Both the position numbers and the translations under genes were made by a program. Below the pieces are notes generated by a model. It was not told where the DNA came from. It searched no databases and saw nothing but the letters and a program-made list of their open reading frames with translations. 14,691 nucleotides of DNA. Source: Leptospira sp. 96542. GTDB lineage: Bacteria > Spirochaetota > Leptospiria > Leptospirales > Leptospiraceae. How positions within the stretch are numbered: position 1 is the first letter of the stretch; each line of letters begins with the position of its first letter. Positions 1 through 6,529 of the stretch are shown here, piece by piece. The stretch is taken from positions 1 to 14,691 of the forward strand of contig JARJFC010000071.1 in NCBI GenBank assembly GCA_029310945.1. Direction: 5' to 3'.

Positions 1-46
1 GAACGCTGCCGATCACGAGGACCGGCCGGTACATTCTAGTGAGGTG

Positions 47-454
47 CTACTGGCGCAGCATCAAGTAGCCGAGCGCGGCAAGGAGCACGAGCTCCGACCC
101 AGCCGCCATCCAACTCAGGCGCCGCAGGCGGACCCGGTTCAGCTCGATGCGCTGAACGAGCTGGGTGTTCTGGTCGGCGAGCGCCTTGATCAGTTCCGAC
201 GAGGCCCGCATCTGTTCCTCAAGGCTTTTCATCGACGCTTCCAGCGCCAGCAACTGGGAACGCAGCGCCTCGGTTTCCGATGGAGCGCTCGTGGCAGCAG
301 AACCATCCAGCCCTTGCGCTGACCCCGCCGATTTCGGGGCGCCCGTGACCTTGCCCCACAGCTTCGCCGCGCCGTCGGCGACCTTTGGGGCGTTCTCCAC
401 GACCTGGCCCCAGGGGATATTCGACAGAACGGTGAGGATGGCGCCGGTGGACAT
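47..454 (-). CDS. Small tail-anchored coiled-coil membrane protein, function unknown
   Basis: A 135-residue protein I recognise only as a type of hypothetical protein common in Burkholderiales. It has a short N-terminal region with a conserved-looking IPWGQVVENAPKVADGAAKLWG block (around residues 12-33, broken here only by spacing), then a Ala/Ser/Gly-rich linker, then a heptad-like helix with many Leu, Glu and Gln (about residues 60-110) consistent with a coiled coil. It ends in one hydrophobic segment (about residues 115-133) followed by only two residues, so it is probably a tail-anchored inner-membrane protein facing the cytoplasm. The start at 454 is chosen because AGGAG sits five bases upstream; the frame stays open to 511, which would add 19 residues with no such site. 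It lies downstream of and codirectional with the toxin-antitoxin genes. No enzymatic motif is visible and I assign no function. Confidence 0.75.
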   Translation of the reverse strand: MSTGAILTVLSNIPWGQVVENAPKVADGAAKLWGKVTGAPKSAGSAQGLDGSAATSAPSETEALRSQLLALEASMKSLEEQMRASSELIKALADQNTQLVQRIELNRVRLRRLSWMAAGSELVLLAALGYLMLRQ

Positions 455-459
455 GGGGG

Positions 460-464
460 CTCCT
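460..464 (-). promoter_or_regulatory. Shine-Dalgarno site of the coiled-coil protein gene
   Basis: On the minus strand AGGAG is followed by CCCCC and then ATG at 454. This spacing is good and decides the start at 454 over the longer open frame beginning at 511. Confidence 0.7.
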
Positions 465-520
465 GGGTATGGAAGGATCAGTTTCTTGTCATTGCGAGGG
501 GCTGTGGGCAACGGGGGCGG

Positions 521-838
521 TCAGGCCGCACTCCTGGTGTCCACAGGTGTTGCATGCAGCTGGAGTCCAAGCGCAGAAACCACCTTCATGACAGTTTCAA
601 ATCGGGGCTTTGCGCCGGGGGCTAGTGCCTTGTAGAGACTCTCGCGGCCCAGACCTGCGTCCTTGGCAACCTGCGCCATGCCTTTGGCTCGGGCGACATC
701 GCTGAGCGCGAGGAGCAACAAGTCGGGATCATTGGCCTCCAGCACGATGGTCATGTATTCGGCGATGGCCTCATCGTTGTCGAGGTATCGCGCTGCGTCG
801 AAGGGGACAAGCTGGAGTGGTGCCTTGGTCTTGGTCAT
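521..838 (-). CDS. Antitoxin of a type II toxin-antitoxin module (addiction module antidote, HigA-like, Xre-type HTH)
   Basis: The 105-residue product matches the addiction-module antidote family: an N-terminal segment (FDAARYLDNDEAIAEYM, residues 13-29) followed by an Xre-like helix-turn-helix around residues 43-95, with ARAKGMAQVAKDAGLGRES and a recognition-helix neighbourhood LYKALAPGAKPRFET. Proteins of this family bind their own promoter and neutralise the RelE/HigB-type nuclease toxin encoded next to them. Its ATG overlaps the toxin stop in an ATGA (835-838), so it would normally be translated by coupling. The order toxin then antitoxin is that of higBA-type modules. The gene itself looks intact, although its partner is frameshifted, so it may now be an orphan antitoxin that still represses its promoter. 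The family assignment is firm; the exact subfamily is not. Confidence 0.85.
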   Translation of the reverse strand: MTKTKAPLQLVPFDAARYLDNDEAIAEYMTIVLEANDPDLLLLALSDVARAKGMAQVAKDAGLGRESLYKALAPGAKPRFETVMKVVSALGLQLHATPVDTRSAA

Positions 839-1138
839 AGATCGTCTCCAAGTTCTGAAGCCAGCTTCAATGCATGGCGGATATCGCGCTTCTGAGTCGA
901 TTTGTCACCCGCGTTGAGCAGGACAACGATCACACGTCCCCGCCGGACGAAGTACAGGCGGTAACCCGGACCGTAGTGCACCCTCATCTCGGATGACGTC
1001 GCCTTCGATTGCTTGCCAGTCCCCCAGGTTTCCGGCTTCTGCCTGCCGCAAGCGTGCAGCGATGCGAAGCTGCGCACGTTTGTCCTTCAGGGCGTCAAGC
1101 CAGGCGACAAACTCTTCGGTCTGGCGGACGGTGAACAT
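835..1138 (-). pseudogene. Frameshifted RelE/HigB-type toxin (addiction module killer protein family)
   Basis: Two overlapping minus-strand frames together spell one about 100-residue RelE/ParE-superfamily toxin. The first, from ATG 1138, gives MFTVRQTEEFVAWLDALKD... to ...LGDWQAIEGDV (about 48 residues). The second continues with SEMRVHYGPGYRLYFVRR and then LLNAGDKSTQKRDI to the stop at 835. In this family the text runs directly from G-D-V/L to S-E-(L/M)-R, so one extra base near 994 (a T on the plus strand, A in the gene) breaks the frame. The unshifted reading runs on in nonsense to a stop at 905 and gives 77 residues lacking the C-terminal RNase half. Joined, the product has the usual length and ends in an ATGA overlap with the antitoxin. 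There is no homopolymer or slippery heptamer at the site, so a disabled toxin gene or a sequencing error is likelier than programmed frameshifting. No clear Shine-Dalgarno precedes the ATG. Confidence 0.8.
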
Positions 1139-1143
1139 GCCGA

Positions 1144-1167
1144 GACTGTAGTCATTTGGATACAGTC
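1144..1167. promoter_or_regulatory. Inverted repeat covering the -10 box, candidate antitoxin operator
   Basis: GACTGTA and TACAGTC form a perfect 7-bp inverted repeat separated by 10 bp. One arm contains the predicted -10 hexamer of the toxin-antitoxin promoter. Antitoxins of this type autoregulate by binding such palindromes, so this is the best operator candidate; binding itself is inferred. Confidence 0.5.
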
Positions 1168-1173
1168 CGTCAA
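1145..1173 (-). promoter_or_regulatory. Predicted sigma70-type promoter of the toxin-antitoxin operon
   Basis: Reading the minus strand, TTGACG (1173-1168) is followed by exactly 17 bases and TACAGT (1150-1145), which match the -35 and -10 consensus at five and four of six positions. The -10 ends six bases before the toxin ATG at 1138, so the message would be leaderless or nearly so, which agrees with the absence of a Shine-Dalgarno site. Prediction from sequence only. Confidence 0.55.
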
Positions 1174-1189
1174 GCGAAGGCAGCTTGAC
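1169..1189. promoter_or_regulatory. Second inverted repeat overlapping the -35 box of the toxin-antitoxin promoter
   Basis: GTCAAGC and GCTTGAC form a perfect 7-bp inverted repeat with a 7-bp spacer. One arm overlaps the predicted -35 hexamer. Its arms differ from those of the repeat at 1144-1167, so it is either a second operator for another protein or a fortuitous hairpin. Confidence 0.4.
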
Positions 1190-1255
1190 CTCAAGGGATA
1201 CCGCCTCGATAACGCCTAGACAGCCTGCTTGCGCAGCCTAACTTGGTGTTCCGGC

Positions 1256-2077
1256 TCAGGGCCTGTCTTCGATATGAAGAATCTTGCCCAAGCCAAGAAA
1301 GTAGTTGGCGAAAAACAGCACCGCGGCCGTGACCGCGATGTAGATGAACGACAGCGCGGCCAGGGTCGGGTCGGCGAATTCGCGCACGTAGTTGTACATG
1401 GCCACGGGCAAGGTCTGCGTCGCCTGGGTCGTGACAAAGAGGGAAGCGGTGAATTCGCTGAAGGACATGATGGCCGCGAACAGCCAGCCGCCGAACAGTC
1501 CGGGTGCCAGCAGCGGAAAGGTCACCGTGAACAGCACTTTGACCGGCGAAGCGCCCAGGCTGGCGGCGGCCTGTTCCAGCCGTTCGTCCAGGTTTTCCAT
1601 GGACACGTACACGCTGCGCATCACGAAGGGCAGCACCAGCATCACATGGCACAGGATGACGGTGTCGTAACCGCGCTGTACCGAGAGCTGCGACACCAGG
1701 ATCAGCAGCCCCAGCCCCAGCGTGAAATGGGGGACGACCAGCGGCGCATGCAGGATGGCCAGCAGGGTCTGCTTGCCCTTGAACGCCAGGCGCTTGACGG
1801 CCACCGACAGACCGGTACCGATCACCAGGGCGATGAAGGACGACCAGGCGGTGACGACCAGGCTGGCCTTGAACCCTTCCTGGAAATCCGGGTAGCTGAA
1901 GACGCGCTCGAACCACTTCAGCGAATAGGACTCGGGGGGGAAGGTGAGGATCGCCTTCTCGTTGAAGGCAGCGATGGTCACCACCACCACCGGCAGCAGC
2001 ACAAAGGCCAGCAGCACGGTGATCAGCAATGGGCCGGCGATGCGCAGCGGCAAGGGCAGGGAACTTTTGATTTTCAT
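1256..2077 (-). CDS. ABC transporter permease, PotC-like (polyamine/opine-type importer)
   Basis: A 273-residue inner-membrane protein of the binding-protein-dependent transport permease family. Hydrophobic segments lie near residues 14-37, 70-95, 105-130, 138-158, 192-215 and 240-265, giving the usual six helices. The cytoplasmic EAA loop that docks on the ATPase is clear at about 168-196 (EQAAASLGASP then FPLLAPGL). Length and order fit PotC, the second permease of spermidine/putrescine-type systems. It is the last gene of the operon binding protein-permease-permease, with three bases between the upstream stop and its ATG; AGGA lies about 10 bases before the start. No ATPase gene follows it. 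The substrate is not readable; homologues carry polyamines, opines, iron complexes and other small molecules. Confidence 0.88.
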   Translation of the reverse strand: MKIKSSLPLPLRIAGPLLITVLLAFVLLPVVVVTIAAFNEKAILTFPPESYSLKWFERVFSYPDFQEGFKASLVVTAWSSFIALVIGTGLSVAVKRLAFKGKQTLLAILHAPLVVPHFTLGLGLLILVSQLSVQRGYDTVILCHVMLVLPFVMRSVYVSMENLDERLEQAAASLGASPVKVLFTVTFPLLAPGLFGGWLFAAIMSFSEFTASLFVTTQATQTLPVAMYNYVREFADPTLAALSFIYIAVTAAVLFFANYFLGLGKILHIEDRP

Positions 2078-2080
2078 GGC

Positions 2081-2929
2081 TCAGTGTCCTCCGACGGTCT
2101 TGAGCCGCTTGGTCAGCAGGCTCAGGGCAAAGAGGGCGGTGGCCGTCAGCATCAGGCCTACCACGCTCAGGCTGGCTGCCAGAGGGAAGTTCATCGACGA
2201 AAAGCCGAGTTGGTAGACCAGGGTGGAAATCGTGGGCACACGGCCGCCGCCGATCATCTGGGGCGTGGCGAAGGCGCTGAAGGTCCAGGCGAAGGCGGTG
2301 GTGACGCTGGCCAGGATGCCGGGCATCGAGAGCGGCAGGGTCACGGTGAGGAAGGTGCGGACCGGGCCGGCGCCCAGGCTCTGGGCCGCTTTCTCATAGT
2401 CGCGGTCGATGTGCGAGATGGCCGTGGCCAGCATCAGCACCACCACGGGAATCGTCACGTGCCCCAGCGCGATCAATACGCCGAAATGGGTGAACATGAG
2501 TGGCAGGGGCCATTCGATCAGGCCCAGCGTGCGCAGCGCGCCGTTGATGAAGCCATTGCTGCCCAGCACGGCGATCCAGGAATAGGTGCGCACGATCTCG
2601 CCCAGGAACAGGGGCGTGATGGAGGTCACGAGGATGAAAGACTTCAGCGCCCGGTGCTTCACGCGCACCAGGGCATAGGCCAGCGGATAGGCGACGAGCA
2701 GGGAGAAGACGGTCGTCTCCACGCTCAGCCAGAAGGTATTGAAGAAGGCATCGACGTAGATGCTCTTGCCCAGGCCGCTGAAATTGGCCCAGGTGAGTCC
2801 GCCCACGTCCAGCGAGCCCGGCACGAAGGCCCGGAAGCTGAACTGGAGGACCGTGGCCAGGGACACCGCGATGCACACCGCGACGATGACGGCTGGGGAA
2901 AGGAGCCAGGCGCGTAGATCGGAGCGCAT
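2081..2929 (-). CDS. ABC transporter permease, PotB-like
   Basis: A 282-residue first permease of the same importer. It has a hydrophobic N-terminal helix (about residues 9-30), a periplasmic stretch with the GLTWANFSGL motif, and further helices near 63-90, 98-122, 145-170, 200-225 and 250-275. The EAA loop is at about 179-206 (YEKAAQSLGAGP then LPLSMPGI). It should pair with the PotC-like permease to form the channel through the inner membrane. An AGGG sits eight bases before the ATG. It is separated from the binding-protein gene by 100 bp that contain a strong hairpin, and is nearly continuous with the next permease, so the two permeases are expected at equal and lower levels than the binding protein. 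Confidence 0.88.
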   Translation of the reverse strand: MRSDLRAWLLSPAVIVAVCIAVSLATVLQFSFRAFVPGSLDVGGLTWANFSGLGKSIYVDAFFNTFWLSVETTVFSLLVAYPLAYALVRVKHRALKSFILVTSITPLFLGEIVRTYSWIAVLGSNGFINGALRTLGLIEWPLPLMFTHFGVLIALGHVTIPVVVLMLATAISHIDRDYEKAAQSLGAGPVRTFLTVTLPLSMPGILASVTTAFAWTFSAFATPQMIGGGRVPTISTLVYQLGFSSMNFPLAASLSVVGLMLTATALFALSLLTKRLKTVGGH

Positions 2930-2968
2930 TGCTTAAACCCTGTTGTTTTGTTGACGTTCAATCGGAGA

Positions 2969-3007
2969 GGGAGGGCCCGGGCGGCCATCGGCCACCGGAG
3001 TCCTCCC
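2969..3007 (-). other. GC-rich intercistronic RNA hairpin between binding-protein and permease genes
   Basis: On the minus strand the transcript can fold GGGAGG-ACT-CCGG-T-GGCC-GAT-GGCC-GC-CCGG-GC-CCTCCC (3007 to 2969): 14 base pairs in three blocks broken by small internal loops, capped by a GAT loop. No U-run follows, so it is not a typical intrinsic terminator. Its place after the binding-protein stop suggests a 3' stabiliser or partial attenuator that lets the binding protein be made in excess over the permeases, a known arrangement in ABC importers. Confidence 0.5.
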
Positions 3008-3029
3008 CATGTTCAAACTGGCGCGGGGC

Positions 3030-4058
3030 TCAGTTCATGATGTTTTCGGTGAACCACTTGCGCCATTCCGCGGTCTTCTCGGCGCGCAGCTTGTTGTCGA
3101 TGACGATGGTCTGGCTGTCCCACTGCTGCTTGGTGGTGAACACGCCAGGCAGCTTGGCGTCCTCGGCCGAGACGGTGGCGTTGTCGATCACGGGGCTGGC
3201 CTTCTTGGACGCCACGATCTTCGATTGCACGTCGGGGGACAGGGCGATGTTCAGGAACTTGTAGGCCAGCTCGGTCTTGCTGCTGCCCTTCATGATGGCC
3301 ATGGTGTCCACGCCCAGCACCGCGCCTTCCTTGGGCATGACGACCTTGATGGGCACGCCCTGGCTGGCCATGTGGTACGCGTTCATCGAGAGGATGACTT
3401 CGACCGGCGTTTCACCCGTGGCGATCAGCTGCTGCGCGTTGGCGTCGTTGGTGTAGAAGGCCTTGAAGTTGGGCTTGAGCGCCTTGAGCTTGTCCTGACC
3501 CTTTTCCCAGGTTGCGGCGTTGCCACCGGCCAGCATGGCGGAGACCGCGATGATGTGGCTCGGATCGAAATCGGGTGCGCTGATCTTGCCTTTCAGGGCC
3601 GGGTTCCACAGGTCGTTCCAGCTTTCGAACTTGACGCTGGACGGCACCAGGTCGGGACGGTAGCCAATGGAATAGATGTAGGCCCAGCTGCCGATGTGGT
3701 ACGGGCTGATCTTGGCGCGGTCGACCAGGTGGCTGAAGTTGGGGATCTTGCGGGTGTCCAGCTGCTCGAACAGATTGCTGCTCACGTACAGCCAGCCGAT
3801 GTGCGAGGTGGTGAAGGTGATGTCGCTTTCAGGCGTGGTGGCGAGCTTGGCCTTATTCAGGCGGTCGATGGTGCCGCCGGTCACGTACTTCACCGGCACG
3901 CCGGTCTGCCGCGTGAACTCCTTGCCGATGTTCTCGTCGATCAGGTCGCGGAAACTGCCGCCCCATGTGCTGACCACCAGCGCGTTGTCCTGGGCCCAGA
4001 CCGACGTGGCCGCCAGCGCGGCGGAGATCGCCCCCAGTGCTAGAAATTTGCGAATCAT
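3030..4058 (-). CDS. Periplasmic substrate-binding protein of the ABC importer (PotD-like family 1)
   Basis: A 342-residue secreted protein. Residues 1-22 are a clean signal peptide (basic MIRK start, Ala/Leu-rich core, VWA-Q cleavage site), followed by the family opening VVSTWGGSF and later segments FTRQTGVPVKYVTGG, SWNDLWNPALKGK and AMLAGG, all typical of PotD/AfuA-type binding proteins. The frame is open to 4154, but the start at 4058 is set by the signal peptide and by GAGG seven bases upstream. It leads the operon with the two permeases and is divergent from the Rid-family gene across about 330 bp. It should bind the substrate in the periplasm and deliver it to the permease pair; the ATPase is most likely the distant one at 10388. 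Substrate unknown: this family binds polyamines, 2-aminoethylphosphonate, thiamine, iron and others. Confidence 0.9.
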   Translation of the reverse strand: MIRKFLALGAISAALAATSVWAQDNALVVSTWGGSFRDLIDENIGKEFTRQTGVPVKYVTGGTIDRLNKAKLATTPESDITFTTSHIGWLYVSSNLFEQLDTRKIPNFSHLVDRAKISPYHIGSWAYIYSIGYRPDLVPSSVKFESWNDLWNPALKGKISAPDFDPSHIIAVSAMLAGGNAATWEKGQDKLKALKPNFKAFYTNDANAQQLIATGETPVEVILSMNAYHMASQGVPIKVVMPKEGAVLGVDTMAIMKGSSKTELAYKFLNIALSPDVQSKIVASKKASPVIDNATVSAEDAKLPGVFTTKQQWDSQTIVIDNKLRAEKTAEWRKWFTENIMN

Positions 4059-4390
4059 TGATAGACCTCGATAAGAAAAGTTGAACATCTGCCCACGGTG
4101 AGGATGTGTTGGTGCGTCTTGGTCCTTGGAACGCAAACAACATGCCCGCACCAAATCGCCCTCGCATCACGGTACGGATGATGGAAAAGCTCCGCCGCGC
4201 GGCCAAGTCGCCTTTTACTTAGAGGTGCCTCAAGTTTCCCGATGGCTGGCCGGGCGGGCCCCGCTCGGAAATTCCTAAACGGTCGCCCGGAAAAAACAAA
4301 TGGCGTGAACGCCCGGCAGCCATGACTATGGCGGCCTCAGGCGTCGAGGACCTTCCCCGTCGACGTTTCTCCATTGCCTCCAGCGTCACC
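4059..4390. promoter_or_regulatory. Divergent regulatory region with an 8-bp inverted repeat
   Basis: This 332-bp gap separates the importer operon (minus) from the Rid/DUF1028 genes (plus) and must hold both promoters. I find no convincing sigma70 or sigma54 pair. It contains a perfect inverted repeat, TTGGTGCG at 4109-4116 and CGCACCAA at 4147-4154, centred about 38 bp apart on the importer side, and an A-tract CGGAAAAAAC at 4288-4297 on the Rid side that recurs in the other divergent region. A LysR-type site is plausible but is inference. Confidence 0.45.
4066..4069 (-). promoter_or_regulatory. Shine-Dalgarno site of the binding-protein gene
   Basis: GAGG on the minus strand lies seven bases before ATG 4058 and supports that start over the upstream in-frame ATG at 4154. 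Confidence 0.65.
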
Positions 4391-4804
4391 ATGAAACACA
4401 CCCGCATCCGACCGTTCAACACCAAGCTCACCTACCCCGAGCAGAAGCTCGACAACGACCTCTGCCAGGCCGTGGTCGCACGCGGGCGCACCGTCTTCCT
4501 GCGCGGGCAGATCGGCCAGAACCTGGATACCTCCGAGAGTGTGTGCATCGGCGACGTCGCCGGCCAGGCCGAACAGGCCATGGCCAACATCGCGATGCTG
4601 CTCAAGGAGGCGGGGGGCGAGCTGCAGGACATCTGCAAGATCACCATCTACATCATCGACCCGCGCTACCGCGAGGCGGTCTACCTGGTCGTAGGGCGCT
4701 GGCTGAAGGGCGTCTTCCCGGTCTCGACGGGCATCGTGGTGTCCGCGCTGGCGCGTCCGGAGTGGCTGGTCGAGATCGACGCCACCGCGGTCATCCCGGA
4801 TTGA
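4391..4804 (+). CDS. Rid-family (YjgF/YER057c/UK114) protein lacking the catalytic arginine
   Basis: A 137-residue Rid-fold protein. Family marks are FLRGQIGQ (residues 36-43), a QAEQAMANIAMLLKEAGG helix (59-76), the ICKITIYIID strand and the C-terminal EID-A-AV-P segment (128-136). In RidA the sequence P-A-R-(S/T) supplies the arginine that binds the carboxylate of 2-aminoacrylate and other imines. Here the same place reads FPVST, with Val111 where the arginine belongs. Rid subfamilies lacking this arginine are known and are not expected to be 2-iminoacid deaminases, so the general RidA role should not be copied to it. The frame is open from 4322; 4391 is preferred because the family homology begins there, but no Shine-Dalgarno sequence supports either. 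Seven bases separate it from the DUF1028 gene, so the two are cotranscribed. Confidence 0.85.
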   Translation: MKHTRIRPFNTKLTYPEQKLDNDLCQAVVARGRTVFLRGQIGQNLDTSESVCIGDVAGQAEQAMANIAMLLKEAGGELQDICKITIYIIDPRYREAVYLVVGRWLKGVFPVSTGIVVSALARPEWLVEIDATAVIPD

Positions 4805-4811
4805 GGCACCC

Positions 4812-5483
4812 ATGACCTTTTCCATCATCGCGCGTTGCCCTGCCACCGGACAGTTCGGAGCCGCGGTTGCGTCCTCCTCGCCCGCAGTCGCCTCGCGTTG
4901 CGTGCGTGGGCGCAAGGGCGTGGGCGCGGCGGCGAGCCAGAACATCACGGATCCGGATCTGGGGCCCTTGATTCTTGACCTGCTCGCCAGCGGCGCGACG
5001 CCCGAGCAGGCGGTGGCGGAGCTGCGCAAGCGCCCCTTCATCGACTACCGCCAACTGATGGCGATCGATGCCAGCAACCCGCCGGTGGTCTACACGGGTG
5101 CCCAGGCCTTGGGCACGCTGGCCAGCGCCATCGGGATGCACGCGGCCTGCGCGGGCAATATGCTGCGCAGCACCGAGGTGCCCCGGGCCATGCTGACGGC
5201 GTTCGAACGCAGCGAAGGTGCCTTGGCCGAGCGATTGATGCAGGCCATGCTCGCCGGCCAGCAGGCCGGTGGCGAGGAGGGGCCGGTGCATTCGGCCGGC
5301 CTGCTGGTGTATGGCGAGCAGAACTGGCCCATCGTGGACCTGCGCCTGGACTGGGTGGAGAACGACCCGGTGCAGGCCCTGTACGCGACCTGGAAGGTCT
5401 ACGAGCCCCAGCTGCAGGCCTACATCACGCGTGCGCTGGACCCGCGTGCCGCGCCCAGCTTCGGCGTGCCGGGCAATCTGTGA
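4812..5483 (+). CDS. DUF1028 protein, putative Ntn-hydrolase-fold enzyme
   Basis: The 223-residue product is a full DUF1028 protein. It begins with the family signature MTFSIIARCPATGQFG and has GVGAAASQ (residues 36-43), VVYTG (about 92-96), AGNML (115-119), the AFE-SEGALAERLMQAMLAG region (about 130-152) and a following GG-(E)-E-G-HSA-LLVYG. The family is classed with the Ntn hydrolases, which usually cleave amide bonds, but I know of no established reaction for it. GAGG five bases before the ATG, overlapping the Rid stop region, gives a good ribosome site. It forms a two-gene unit with the Rid protein; the LysR gene follows 66 bp later. Near an M20 deacylase, a role in amide or lactam hydrolysis of the imported compound is a reasonable guess but no more. 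Confidence 0.85.
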   Translation: MTFSIIARCPATGQFGAAVASSSPAVASRCVRGRKGVGAAASQNITDPDLGPLILDLLASGATPEQAVAELRKRPFIDYRQLMAIDASNPPVVYTGAQALGTLASAIGMHAACAGNMLRSTEVPRAMLTAFERSEGALAERLMQAMLAGQQAGGEEGPVHSAGLLVYGEQNWPIVDLRLDWVENDPVQALYATWKVYEPQLQAYITRALDPRAAPSFGVPGNL

Positions 5484-5549
5484 GGGGCGGTCGGTACACT
5501 GGCATGCCGACCTCAGGCGCCGGATTCCGGCGCGCCATTCCGTTCTGAC

Positions 5550-6509
5550 ATGCTCAATCGCGTTTCCCTGCGCCAAATGGAGTACTTCGTCGCCACGGCG
5601 AAGTGCGGCAGCATCGCCGCTGCCTCGGCGCAGATCCATATCTCGTCGCCGTCCATCTCCGCGGCCATCGCCCACATCGAATCCGAGCTCAATGTGCAGC
5701 TCTTCGTGCGCCACCCGTCCAAGGGCTTGGGGCTGACGGCGATCGGCACGCTGGTCCTGAGCCAGTGCGAAGACGTGCTGGAGCGCTCCTCGCGCCTGTA
5801 CGAAATCGCCTCGGACTCCGGCGACGTGATCCAGGGGCCGCTGCGGGTGGGCAGCTTCCAGTCGCTCACCGCCATGATCGCGCCGGAAGTGATCTTTGGT
5901 TTCGCCCGGGCCTTCGACAAGGTGGCGCTGGAGATGATCGAGGGTGATCAGGAAGTCCTGATGAACAAGCTCCATGCGCTGGAGATCGACCTGGCGATCA
6001 CCTACGACCTGAACATGGGCGATGACATCGAATTCGAGGCGCTCGCAACCTTGCCGCCTTACGTGCTGGTCAGCGAACTGCACCCGCTGGCGCAGCAGAG
6101 CGCCGTCACCCTGGAGGAGCTGGCGCCCGAACCGTATGTGCTGCTCGACCTGCCGATGAGCCGCGATTACTTCACGTCCTTGTTCACGCAGGCGCGGGTC
6201 ACGCCCAACATCGTGGCGCGCTCGCGTTCCGAGGAAGTGGTGCGTTCCATGGTGGCCAATGGCATCGGTTATGCCTTGTTCAACGTACGGCCCAAGTCCA
6301 ACCAATCGCTCGATGGCAAACGCATGGTGCGCGTGCGCCTGGCCGGCAACAACCGGCCGATGCTGCTCGGCCTGGCGACCTACAAGCCCATGAAGCAGTC
6401 GAGGCTGGTCCGCGTCTTCATGGAGCGCTGCCGCGCCTACATCTCCGACCAGTACATCCCCGGCATGAGCGCGGCCAGTTTCTTCGATCCCCATATTTCA
6501 GCGTCCTGA
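5550..6509 (+). CDS. LysR-type transcriptional regulator
   Basis: A 319-residue LTTR. The winged helix-turn-helix spans residues 6-65, with LRQMEYFVATAKCGSIAAAS, then the recognition helix SSPSISAAIAHIESELN and LFVRHPSKGLGLT. The effector domain begins near residue 96 (GPLRVGSF) and includes PPYVLVS, LLDLPMSRDYF (about 205-215) and GIGYALFNVRP. It would bind a small-molecule inducer, perhaps the imported substrate, and control the two divergent promoter regions. Unusually for a LysR gene it is not divergent from its neighbours: it sits in the same direction between the DUF1028 and deacylase genes, 20 bp before the latter, so it may be cotranscribed with both. No Shine-Dalgarno is seen before the ATG. 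The effector is unknown. Confidence 0.92.
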   Translation: MLNRVSLRQMEYFVATAKCGSIAAASAQIHISSPSISAAIAHIESELNVQLFVRHPSKGLGLTAIGTLVLSQCEDVLERSSRLYEIASDSGDVIQGPLRVGSFQSLTAMIAPEVIFGFARAFDKVALEMIEGDQEVLMNKLHALEIDLAITYDLNMGDDIEFEALATLPPYVLVSELHPLAQQSAVTLEELAPEPYVLLDLPMSRDYFTSLFTQARVTPNIVARSRSEEVVRSMVANGIGYALFNVRPKSNQSLDGKRMVRVRLAGNNRPMLLGLATYKPMKQSRLVRVFMERCRAYISDQYIPGMSAASFFDPHISAS

Positions 6510-6529
6510 ACACGATCCGCGCACCGGTC

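Noticed and set aside
21..30. Perfect 10-bp palindrome ACCGGCCGGT downstream of the coiled-coil protein gene
   Set aside because: Short, GC-rich, no loop and no following T-run; expected by chance often in DNA of this composition.
985..1005. Programmed ribosomal frameshift in the toxin gene
   Set aside because: No slippery heptamer, homopolymer run or obvious downstream stimulatory structure is seen at the junction, so an indel mutation or sequence error is simpler.
1225..1236. Small hairpin CTGC-TTGC-GCAG just after the PotC-like permease gene
   Set aside because: A four-base-pair stem without a U-tract is too weak to call a terminator.
1229..2917. A 562-codon open frame on the plus strand
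   Set aside because: It is antisense to both permeases; its Gly/Gln/His/Arg-rich translation is typical of the shadow frame of GC-rich membrane-protein genes and shows no domain.
4791..6494. A 567-codon open frame on the minus strand
   Set aside because: It runs antisense to the DUF1028 and LysR genes, both with clear family motifs; its translation is His/Arg/Gln-rich with no recognisable motif.
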